From JADJQU01 sp035490315 (GTDB lineage: Bacteria; Planctomycetota; UBA1135; GCA-002686595): a DNA stretch of 39,931 nt. The stretch's first letter is position 1. Each line of letters opens with the position of its first letter. Shown in pieces: positions 22,348 through 29,785 of this stretch. The stretch lies in contig DATHET010000029.1 in NCBI GenBank assembly GCA_035490315.1, positions 1-39,931 on the forward strand, written 5' to 3'. Under the pieces are notes generated by a model. That model worked only from the letters and a program-made list of their open reading frames with translations, had not been told where the DNA came from and did not search any database. The translations under genes were made by a program, and so were the position numbers.

Positions 22348-22404
22348 CTTTCGTACCGCTCGAACCGGACCGGACGTTAGGCTCGTGGCGCCAGGTCCCC
22401 CACC

Positions 22405-24156
22405 ATGAAGATTCTGCTCACGTCAGCCCTGACTCTGTGCGGTCTGTTCGCCGTGCCCAGGCCTGGGCCGCTGGCCCCCATCCAGGATCCCAAGCAGGCC
22501 GCGAAACCCAGGGAGCACGATCCGCGCGGCGATTACGACGTCCAGGCCTATCGGATCGATCTGACGGTCGATCCCGAGCTGCAGTCGATCGACGGACACG
22601 TCTTCGTCGATGCCACTGCGCTCGCCCCGGACTTCCGTAAGTTGCGACTCGACCTCGCGGCCGCTCTCGAGCTGCACGAAGTGCGCTTCGTCACCGGGAA
22701 GCTCGAGGACGAGTCCTCGGTGGGTAGAACTCCCCTCAAGTTTTCGCGCAGCGGCGATCTCGTCGACATCGATCTTGATACGGCCCTGCCTCGCGGAGCG
22801 CGTGTGTGCGTCGAGCTGCATTACGGCGGCAAGCCCACGGCGGCGGACGACTTCAGCGGGTTCCACTGGCGCAAGACGCCGGACGGCAAGCCGTGGATCG
22901 CGACCTCGTGCCAGGACACGGGCTCCCACGCCTGGTGGCCGAGCAAGGATTCCTACTGGCATCCGGAGGACAAGCCGCAGCGCGTGCTCATGAATATCCG
23001 CGTGCCGAGCGGCTTGACGGCGGTGTGCAACGGACGTCTGCTTCAGGCGAATCGGAAAAGCGACGGCGGGCAATCCGAGTTCCACTGGGTCCATGACTAT
23101 CCGCTCGAGACCTATTCCGTCGCGCTCAACATCGCGCCCTACGTCGCGGTCCACCAGGAGCTCGCGCTCGAAGGTCTCGAGGAGTTCGGCGGCCTGCTCG
23201 GCTTCGATTACTACGTGATCCCAGGCCACGAAGAGCGCGCCAAGCTGCAGTTCCAGGACGTGCCGAAGATGCTCGCGGCCTACTCCAAGGCCTTCGGCCC
23301 CTTCCCGTTTCCCAAGTCGAAGTTCGCCCTGGTCGAGACGCCTTACTGGGGCATGGAGCACTCGACCTGCGTCGCCTACGGCTCGAGTTTCCCCGCATGG
23401 TGCAAGGCGAATGGCGAGAAGGATCGCTACGCGAGCCGCAACAAGCTCTACGACTACATTCTGATCCACGAGTCCGCCCACGAATGGTGGGGCAACGCCG
23501 TGTCGGCCGCCGATTGGGGCGACTTCTGGATCCACGAGGGCTTCGCGACCTACGCCGAGGGCGTGTACCTCGAGCTCACGGAGAGCCCCGAGCGCGCCGA
23601 GGAGTTCTTCGGGGCCCAGCGCAAGAGCGTCTCCGCGAAGAGTCGCCTCTACTCCGGTCGCGGCGCCAACTCGGGCGAGGCGTACAACGGGCAGATCTAC
23701 TCGAAGGGCGCGGTCGTGCTGCACACCCTGCGCCAGTTCGTCGCCGACGACGAAGCCTGGTGGCGCACGTTGCGCGGCTTCAACCTGGCCTTCCGCTACA
23801 AGAACGCGACCACCGAGGATTTCCGCGCGCTGCTCGAGGCCGAGACGCACCGCGAGTGGAAGACCTTCTTCGACGAATGGGTCTACGGCACGGGCTATCC
23901 CAAGGTCGAAGGAACGCTGGCGGTCGACGGCAAGGCGATCGTCGTCGAAGCCAAGTGCGAAGGCAGTGGCGCGAACGGCTTCCACCTGCCGCTCGATCTT
24001 TCCTGGACCGAGAACGGCGTGGCGGCGAGGAAGCGTGTCTGGCTCGAGCCCGGTCCGAATTCCCTGCGCGCCGAATGCAAGTCCGCGCCAGCGGCCGTGA
24101 AGACCGTGGGCCTCGATCGCCTGCTCGGCCGCTTCGAGCTCGAGGTGCTGCGCTGA
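22405..24156 (+). CDS. M1-family zinc aminopeptidase, exported
   Basis: 583 residues with a signal peptide (MKILLTSALTLCGLFAVP). The zinc site is intact: HESAHEWWGN (H355, E356, H359) and, 18 residues on, the third ligand E378 in WIHEGFATYAEG, the HExxHx18E arrangement of gluzincins. The exopeptidase loop reads YWGMEHSTCVAYG, a GMEH variant of GAMEN common in bacterial M1 enzymes. The N-terminal beta-saddle domain (YRIDLTVDPELQSIDGHVFV) and the catalytic domain are present, but the long C-terminal helical domain of PepN is missing; only a short beta domain follows (YPKVEGTLAVDGKAIVVEA). It should trim N-terminal residues from peptides outside the cytoplasm. The stop overlaps the next gene in CTGA, so the two are probably co-translated. 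Confidence 0.95.
   Translation: MKILLTSALTLCGLFAVPRPGPLAPIQDPKQAAKPREHDPRGDYDVQAYRIDLTVDPELQSIDGHVFVDATALAPDFRKLRLDLAAALELHEVRFVTGKLEDESSVGRTPLKFSRSGDLVDIDLDTALPRGARVCVELHYGGKPTAADDFSGFHWRKTPDGKPWIATSCQDTGSHAWWPSKDSYWHPEDKPQRVLMNIRVPSGLTAVCNGRLLQANRKSDGGQSEFHWVHDYPLETYSVALNIAPYVAVHQELALEGLEEFGGLLGFDYYVIPGHEERAKLQFQDVPKMLAAYSKAFGPFPFPKSKFALVETPYWGMEHSTCVAYGSSFPAWCKANGEKDRYASRNKLYDYILIHESAHEWWGNAVSAADWGDFWIHEGFATYAEGVYLELTESPERAEEFFGAQRKSVSAKSRLYSGRGANSGEAYNGQIYSKGAVVLHTLRQFVADDEAWWRTLRGFNLAFRYKNATTEDFRALLEAETHREWKTFFDEWVYGTGYPKVEGTLAVDGKAIVVEAKCEGSGANGFHLPLDLSWTENGVAARKRVWLEPGPNSLRAECKSAPAAVKTVGLDRLLGRFELEVLR
24142..24155 (+). promoter_or_regulatory. Ribosome site deciding a CTG start
   Basis: GAGG at 24142-24145 lies 7 bases before CTG at 24153-24155. 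The downstream frame has no ATG, GTG or TTG near the signal peptide, so this site is the main support for CTG initiation. Confidence 0.45.
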
Positions 24157-25475
24157 ATCTCCGCGCGCTCCGTCGGTCGCTGGTCCTCCTCGCCGCAGCC
24201 TGTCTGGTCGGCTCGCCCGCGCGCGCCGCACAGGACGCGGTCGACCTGGTCTTCGGCGACACCCTGCAGGGCTACTTCGGCAGCAGCGTCAGCGGCTTCT
24301 CGGATTTCGACCGCGACGGGACCGAGGATTTCGCGGTGGCGATCCCCTGCGACAACCAGAACCGCCTGCCGCTGTCAGGCTCGGTCAAGATCTTTCGCGG
24401 CAGCCGACCGCCGGTCGAGCGCTTGAATCTCCAGGGCGAGAATCCCGGCGATCTCTTCGGCAGCGCGGTCGCGCGCATCGGCGATCTCGATTGCGACGGC
24501 ATCGACGAGGTGCTGGTCGGCGCACCGGGAGCCTCGACGGTGGGTCGCGGAAGCGGCAAGGCCTACGTTTTTTCCGGGACCGACGCGCGCATCATTTTCC
24601 GGCTGCTCGGCGACGAGCCCGGCGACGAGTTCGGAGCCAGCGTGTGCGACGTCGGCGATTTGAACCACGATTTCAAGCACGAATTCGCCGTCGCCGCTCC
24701 CGGCGCGCGCAAGAACGGCCGCAACTCAGGCACGGTGCGCGTGTTCGACGGCGCCGACGCTCACGTCGTGTACTGGTTCCACGGCGACGCCTTCGGCGAG
24801 CGCTTCGGCACCAGCCTGGCCGGACCCGGCGACATGGACGGCGATGGAATCCCCGAGCTCGCCGTCGGCGCGCCCTGCCCGCGCCTCGATCGACCGGGCT
24901 ACGCGCGGATCCTCTCCGGCGCCGATGCGACGATCCTCTATACGTTCGGCGGCCAGCACACCTGGGAGCTGTTCGGCGCTTCCCTGGCAGCCGTCGGCGA
25001 CAGCGACGGCGACGGGCGCGCCGACCTGTTCGTGGGCGCGCCCGCGTCGCGATCGGGCGCGATGGACCTCGACGCAGCCGTCGACCACGCCTGCGGCGCG
25101 GCGACCTTGTTTTCCGGCGGAACCGGCAAGCCGATTCTCTCCGTCGCGTCTGAAGTGAGCGAAGACCGCCTGGGCAGCTCCCTCGCCCTCGGCCCCGACC
25201 TCGATGGAGACGGCGTGCGCGATCTGCTGGTCGGCGCGACCCAGCGGCTGCGGCCGCGCAACGGCTGCGTGCGAGCCTACGGCGCGCGCAGCGGATCCCT
25301 GCTCGGCACCTGGATCGGCCTGAACCCGGGCGAGCAGTTCGGCTCGACGATCGCCGTGCTCGAGTCGACGAAGGGACCGCCGCTGCTGGTGGTCGGCTCC
25401 CCCACCGATGCGCAGCGCGGCGGATCGGGAGTGGGCCGGGTCTCGCTGATCGTGCTGGACGGCGCGAAGCGCTGA
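24153..25475 (+). CDS. FG-GAP (integrin alpha-type) propeller protein, apparent CTG start
   Basis: About 440 residues. The best start is CTG 24153, overlapping the M1 stop as CTGA, with GAGG 7 bases before. It gives the signal peptide (L)NLRALRRSLVLLAAACLVGSPARA ahead of AQDAVDLVFGD. The nearest ATG in frame is far upstream inside the peptidase gene and can be excluded. The rest is a run of FG-GAP repeats, each with a Ca2+-binding DxDxDG loop: DFDRDGTED, DLDCDGIDE, DLNHDFKHE, DMDGDGIPE, DSDGDGRAD, DLDGDGVRD, alternating with FGSSV/FGASV and VGAP strands. That fits one seven-bladed propeller. Such proteins are extracellular binders or adhesins; the ligand is unknown. Coupling to the peptidase suggests joint handling of a surface substrate. 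Confidence 0.85.
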   Translation: MNLRALRRSLVLLAAACLVGSPARAAQDAVDLVFGDTLQGYFGSSVSGFSDFDRDGTEDFAVAIPCDNQNRLPLSGSVKIFRGSRPPVERLNLQGENPGDLFGSAVARIGDLDCDGIDEVLVGAPGASTVGRGSGKAYVFSGTDARIIFRLLGDEPGDEFGASVCDVGDLNHDFKHEFAVAAPGARKNGRNSGTVRVFDGADAHVVYWFHGDAFGERFGTSLAGPGDMDGDGIPELAVGAPCPRLDRPGYARILSGADATILYTFGGQHTWELFGASLAAVGDSDGDGRADLFVGAPASRSGAMDLDAAVDHACGAATLFSGGTGKPILSVASEVSEDRLGSSLALGPDLDGDGVRDLLVGATQRLRPRNGCVRAYGARSGSLLGTWIGLNPGEQFGSTIAVLESTKGPPLLVVGSPTDAQRGGSGVGRVSLIVLDGAKR

Positions 25476-25486
25476 GCGCTCAGCGC
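25469..25486. terminator. 18-bp palindrome spanning two convergent stops
   Basis: GCGCTGAGCGCTCAGCGC is a perfect palindrome. It contains the TGA of the plus-strand FG-GAP gene (25473-25475) and the TGA of the minus-strand VCBS gene (25480-25482). As RNA it forms GCGCTGA-GCGC-TCAGCGC, a 7-bp stem with a 4-base loop. It may work as a tiny shared terminator, though there is no T run. Confidence 0.5.
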
Positions 25487-27216
25487 GCCAGGCGCAGGAT
25501 GTCGAACACCACCGCGCCGCTGGGAATCAAGGCGTAGCGCAGCACGAGCTCCGCGCGTCCATCGCCGTCGAGGTCGGCGGCTTCGAGGCTGGTGATGCTC
25601 GCGTCGGTGCGCGAGCGCAACGGAAACTGCGCCGTGCTCGGCTTGCCGCCGGTCAATGCATCGGTGCGCCGCTCGGCCAGCCCGCCGAGCCAGGCCGCGA
25701 TCCGATCGACGTCCCACACGCGCTCGGGATCCTCGAACAGCAGCTGCGCCAGCAGGGCTTCGCCGTCGAGCGAGCGCGAGCCGGCTTCCTCCGTCTCGTC
25801 GGAGAGCCACAGCTCGACCTGCAGACCGTCCTCCGTGGCGAGCACCACATCGCGCACGCCGTTGCCGTCGAAATCGCCCCACACGCTGCGGCGGAAACGC
25901 GCGCCGATCTCCTCGAAGCGCTTGAGGAAGGATTCAGGATTCTTGATCAGGCGCAGGATCGAGGGCAGGCGCACGGCGAGCTCCGCGCGTTTCGACGGCG
26001 TCGATTCGAACACGCGCCGCTCGCCGCCTGGAGAGGAGGCCTGGCCTGCGCGTTCGCCTTCCTTCGACAGGTAGCCCGCGGCCGTGACCTCGACTTCCCA
26101 TTCGCTGAAGACTCCGCGGACGAAGGCGGCGATGGTCGGGATCTGGACCTTGATCAGCAGGAGATCGGGATACTTGTCCGCGTCCAGGCGCACCAGCTGC
26201 AGCGCCGTGATGTCGTCGGAAGTCTTCAGGATCGCGGAAGGCTGCTTGAATTGCGGCCCTTGCGAAGTCCCGTGAAACACCCAGACCTTGCGCCGGTGCG
26301 CGATCACGTAGTCGGGGATGCCGTCGACGTCGAGGTCGCGCACCTCGTAGGTGGCCTTGTCGCCGATGGCGAGCGTGTGTCCAGCGCGCAGCTGGGCCTT
26401 CTCGATCGTGTCGCGGAACACCGACAGGTCGATGCGCACGCTGGGCACTTCGGGAAAGGTCGTGTCGGCGGCCTGCAGGTGGAAAGCGCGCACGGTCCCC
26501 TGGCTGACCAGCAGATCCGCGCGGCCATCGCCGTTGACGTCGCGCGCCACGATCGAAGGGATGGAAAACGAGGCCTCGAGGACGTCGGAGAGTTTTCCCG
26601 CATCCGTGTCGTGGCTCTTCGAGACTTCGACGGCCAGGGTCGCGCCCGGTGTGAACTCGGGCCAGGGCGAAGCCGGCGTGGCCGCGGGTGCAGCTCCGAG
26701 CCACAGGCGCAGCGACTCGCTGCTCGGCACGACCAGGTCCGCCCGGCCGTCGCCGTTGACGTCCTGGACCACGTCGACGAAGCGCGGCGCGCCGACGCGC
26801 AGGCCGTGGGTCGCGCGCTTGGCGAGCACCACGCCCTCGGCCGCGAAGCCCGCACCCTCGCGCGGAAACACGCGCGTGTCCTTGGGCCCGATCACGACCA
26901 GGTCCAGGCCGGCGCGCTCTCCGAAGTGCGCGAAATCGACCAGAGCACGCGAGGAATCCGCGATCCGCGTCGCGCCGAGCGGAGTCGGAGCGAGGATCAA
27001 CTTGCCCGGATCCTGCGTCGCGCGCGCGAAGACGCGCACCTGTCCGGTTGAGCCGAGCAGCACCAGCTCGGTCGCGCCTTTCTCGGACTCAGCGTCGAGG
27101 TCGACCAGGCGGTGATCGGAGATCTCGAAGTCCGGCGAGAGCGACTGGGCCAACTCGAGGCGCACCAGGGCCTTCTGCTGCGCGAGCACCAGCCATGCGA
27201 TCGCGAGGTGGCTCAC
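25480..27216 (-). CDS. VCBS/FG-GAP repeat protein, last gene of ABC operon
   Basis: 578 residues from GTG 27216, which overlaps the previous stop as GTGA; a longer upstream reading runs through the preceding gene and is rejected. A short hydrophobic leader (MSHLAIAWLVLAQQKA) probably directs export. The body has several Ca2+-loop repeats: DVNGDGRADLVV, DVNGDGRADLLV, DLDVDGIPDYVI, DFDGNGVRDVVL, DLDGDGRAELVL, typical of VCBS-repeat propellers, with a helical insertion around residues 400-470 (RLPSILRLIKNPESFLKRFE). The sequence reads like an extracellular scaffold or binding protein with no enzyme motif. It is paralogous in style to the gene before it. Confidence 0.82.
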   Translation of the reverse strand: MSHLAIAWLVLAQQKALVRLELAQSLSPDFEISDHRLVDLDAESEKGATELVLLGSTGQVRVFARATQDPGKLILAPTPLGATRIADSSRALVDFAHFGERAGLDLVVIGPKDTRVFPREGAGFAAEGVVLAKRATHGLRVGAPRFVDVVQDVNGDGRADLVVPSSESLRLWLGAAPAATPASPWPEFTPGATLAVEVSKSHDTDAGKLSDVLEASFSIPSIVARDVNGDGRADLLVSQGTVRAFHLQAADTTFPEVPSVRIDLSVFRDTIEKAQLRAGHTLAIGDKATYEVRDLDVDGIPDYVIAHRRKVWVFHGTSQGPQFKQPSAILKTSDDITALQLVRLDADKYPDLLLIKVQIPTIAAFVRGVFSEWEVEVTAAGYLSKEGERAGQASSPGGERRVFESTPSKRAELAVRLPSILRLIKNPESFLKRFEEIGARFRRSVWGDFDGNGVRDVVLATEDGLQVELWLSDETEEAGSRSLDGEALLAQLLFEDPERVWDVDRIAAWLGGLAERRTDALTGGKPSTAQFPLRSRTDASITSLEAADLDGDGRAELVLRYALIPSGAVVFDILRLAR

Positions 27217-28787
27217 GGGAAGCGGATCAGCATGACCTGGGAATCCTCGAGCACGGCGATGTCGCTGACCGCGCGATCGGAGCGCTCGAGCAGCAGGATG
27301 TCGGATTCGGTGTTGATCGCCGTCTCGTACAGGGGCTTGGGATCGAGCTGCCAGGCGTCCTTCGCGCGCCGCATCGCGAGGATGCGCAGGCGATCGGGAT
27401 CGGAGCGCACGGCGAGATCCGCCATCTTGTCGCCATCGAGATCGCCGATGAATCGCAAGGTCAGGTCGAAGTTGCGGATCGGGATCCCGACTCGCCACGA
27501 GAGCGCCGGTTGCTTCGACAGCTCGCCTTTCACGTTCTTGTAGACCAGCACGTCCGCATCGACGGTCTCGCTGGAGGCCGAGCGCAACTGGTCGATCAGA
27601 TCCGGCCGCACCGTGCGCACGAACAGATCCGGATTGCCGTCGCCGTCGAGGTCGTCGAAGTAGGCGCCGATGGCGAAGCCGCCGAGCACCAGGAGCTGTT
27701 GCGGCAGTCCCTTGGGTCCGAAGAGCGGCGCCTCGGGAGTCTTCGCGGCGTCCCCGCGGCCCTTGCCCTGCACGAAAAGCAGGAACTGGGTGCGCACGTC
27801 CTTGGATCGCTTGTCCCCGGCGAGGATCGCGATGTCCGAGTGGCCGTCGTGATCGGCGTCGAGCACGTGCGACGAATACGAAGCGTCAAGCCGCCGCTCG
27901 CGGTCGGCGGGCACGGGAAAAGGAAACGTGAGCTGGGGCAGGACCTGGAAACTGCCTTCGCTGGATTGCAGCCAGACCCACAGGGTGCGCACGCCCTGGG
28001 CCTGCACGTCGAGGCGGCCGTCGCCGTCGAAATCGGCGAGCTGCGGCGCGGGAACTTCTTCGTCGACGGAGAGCAGCGTCCGCGCGCGCGATTCCGAAGT
28101 CCCGAAGGAGATCTCGATCGAGCCCGACTTCTCGTTCCCGCGGACCGAGCTGCCGATGCGCGCCGTCTCGGTCTGAGGCAGGGCGGCTTCCGCCGGCACG
28201 CGCAGGCGAACCAGGCCGGGAAAGCTGCTCGCGCCACCCGCGGCGGCGCGCACCTGGCGCGCGATCGCGTAGCCGCCGGGCTCGGGCAGGACCAGATCGC
28301 TCGCGCCGTCGTGGTCGATGTCCGCGAGCGCAGACGGATAGGCGAAGCAGGTGTCGTTGTCGGCGAGCTGCCACAGGAAATCGCACTCGGCCAGGCGCGC
28401 GAAACGTTTTTCGCCCGCGGCGAAGGGCCGGCAGAGGAATGCGCCGCGCGCGCTGAACAGCACGAGCTCCTTGCCGGGATTTTCCGCGTCGACCTCGCCG
28501 ATCGCGAAGGCCACGACGTCGGCCGTCAGCTCGACCGTGGCGTCCGCGGGCGCGGAGAAGCGCGGCAGATTCGGATCCTTGCGCGCCTTGAGCACCACCA
28601 GCTCGCGGCCGCCGCCCTGCTTGGAGAGGGACAGGGCCAGGTCGTCGGTGCCGTCGCCGTCGAGATCGCCCTCGAGCCCGTCACGGACGACGCGCTCCGC
28701 GCCGACGTTGAACACGCTGACTTGCGCGGCGCGCCGCGGCTCCTGCACGGCGAACGACACCGCGCTGACCAGTAGGGCGAGGGTCAA
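27213..28787 (-). CDS. VCBS/FG-GAP repeat protein, third gene of ABC operon
   Basis: 524 residues from TTG 28787. This start overlaps the PDZ gene stop as TTGA and has AGAGG about 7 bases before it; an ATG at 28841 would need a 58-base overlap. Signal peptide MTLALLVSAVSFAVQEPRRAAQ. Repeats with DxDxDG loops: DLDGDGTDDLAL, DIDHDGASDLVL, DFDGDGRLDVQA, DADHDGHSDIAI, DLDGDGNPDLFV, DLDGDKMADLAV, enough for one or two propellers. It contains a Lys-rich stretch (GDKRSKDVRTQF). Together with the next gene and the PDZ lipoprotein it may form an envelope complex linked to the ABC transporter; this is inferred only from the overlapping gene order. Confidence 0.82.
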   Translation of the reverse strand: MTLALLVSAVSFAVQEPRRAAQVSVFNVGAERVVRDGLEGDLDGDGTDDLALSLSKQGGGRELVVLKARKDPNLPRFSAPADATVELTADVVAFAIGEVDAENPGKELVLFSARGAFLCRPFAAGEKRFARLAECDFLWQLADNDTCFAYPSALADIDHDGASDLVLPEPGGYAIARQVRAAAGGASSFPGLVRLRVPAEAALPQTETARIGSSVRGNEKSGSIEISFGTSESRARTLLSVDEEVPAPQLADFDGDGRLDVQAQGVRTLWVWLQSSEGSFQVLPQLTFPFPVPADRERRLDASYSSHVLDADHDGHSDIAILAGDKRSKDVRTQFLLFVQGKGRGDAAKTPEAPLFGPKGLPQQLLVLGGFAIGAYFDDLDGDGNPDLFVRTVRPDLIDQLRSASSETVDADVLVYKNVKGELSKQPALSWRVGIPIRNFDLTLRFIGDLDGDKMADLAVRSDPDRLRILAMRRAKDAWQLDPKPLYETAINTESDILLLERSDRAVSDIAVLEDSQVMLIRFP

Positions 28788-29785
28788 GAGCCGACCTCTT
28801 CCAGGCGATCGGCATCGCCTCCGGAGAAGCGCATGAACCACAGCAGTCGCAGCGACCAGGCCGCGCGCGTGCGCTCGAGCTTGAAGAGGCCGAGCAAGAC
28901 GCTAGTCTCGCTGGAATTGCGCGTGTGCTCGTAGCTGAAGAGCAAGGGGATCGAGATCTCGCTCATGTCCTGCTCGCGGTGCGACAGGGGCGCGGAGATG
29001 TGCATGGGCGCGCCCTTGCGCAGGAGATCGAGCTCGAGCTTGGCGTCCTTCCCCGCGCCGCGGATCTTCTCGATCAGCACGTCCGGCGCGGCGATGCGCT
29101 CCGAATCGACCGCGACGATCAGGTCCTCGAAACGCAGATCGGCGTGACGCCAGGGGCTGTCCTTGGAAAGGCCGACGATCACCGCGCCCGCGCCCGGCGC
29201 GAGACCTGCCTTGCGCGCCTCCACTTCGGTCGCGCCGCGCACCACGATGCCCGCGCGCTGGTCCTCGCGCAGCCGCGCGGCGGCGACGCGCTCGGCCGGC
29301 TTGAGGCGAGGAACGAGAGCTATGCGCGCGCGCTTGGTCACCCCCGCGCGGTCGAGCGAGACTTCGATCTCGGTCCCCGGAGGCGTGTTCAATTCCACGT
29401 CGCGCCAATCCGAGGGCCAGCCGAGCGTGGTCTCCGCTCCATCGGGCAGCTTGCGCACCGTGAACAGCACGTCGCCAGGTCCGATGCCGGCCAGGGCTGC
29501 CGGAGAATTCTCGACCACGCGCGCGACGGAAAGCCCATCGGGAGCTTCGAGCAAGGCGTCGAGGCTCGCGCGCGCGTCGACCACCTCGATCCCCGTGAAG
29601 GAACCCGGGTCGAGGGCCGCGCGCTCCAGCTCGTCCGAGGGCTCGCCGAGCAGGGCCGGCGGCTCGTTCATCCCGACCAGCGGCGGCGCCTCGGTCGGAA
29701 TCGAGCTCGAGCCGAACAGCGAGCAGCCGCTTGGGAAAACAAGGGCCGCGGCCAGGCAGAGTTTCAGGACGGTGGATCGGATCAT
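28784..29785 (-). CDS. Double-PDZ-domain lipoprotein
   Basis: 333 residues from ATG 29785, overlapping the transporter stop as ATGA. Lipoprotein signal MIRSTVLKLCLAAALVFPSGC, acylated Cys21, then a Ser/Pro-rich linker. Two PDZ-like domains follow: about 75-165 (GLSVARVVENSPAALAGIGPGDVLFTV) and about 175-265 (AGIVVRGATEVEARKAGLAPG, AVIVGLSKDSPWRHADLRFEDLIVAVD, shown in part). The tail (PLLFSYEHTRNSSETSVLLGLFKLERTRAAW, in part PLLFSYEHTRNSSET) is a compact unknown domain. No protease domain is attached, unlike HtrA or S41 enzymes, so this is a peptide-binding partner. It may sense or present substrates for the ABC transporter upstream. Confidence 0.83.
   Translation of the reverse strand: MIRSTVLKLCLAAALVFPSGCSLFGSSSIPTEAPPLVGMNEPPALLGEPSDELERAALDPGSFTGIEVVDARASLDALLEAPDGLSVARVVENSPAALAGIGPGDVLFTVRKLPDGAETTLGWPSDWRDVELNTPPGTEIEVSLDRAGVTKRARIALVPRLKPAERVAAARLREDQRAGIVVRGATEVEARKAGLAPGAGAVIVGLSKDSPWRHADLRFEDLIVAVDSERIAAPDVLIEKIRGAGKDAKLELDLLRKGAPMHISAPLSHREQDMSEISIPLLFSYEHTRNSSETSVLLGLFKLERTRAAWSLRLLWFMRFSGGDADRLEEVGS

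Noticed and set aside
22405..24156. GMEH instead of GAMEN in the M1 peptidase as a novel active site
   Set aside because: GMEH variants are common in bacterial M1 enzymes, so this is not unusual.
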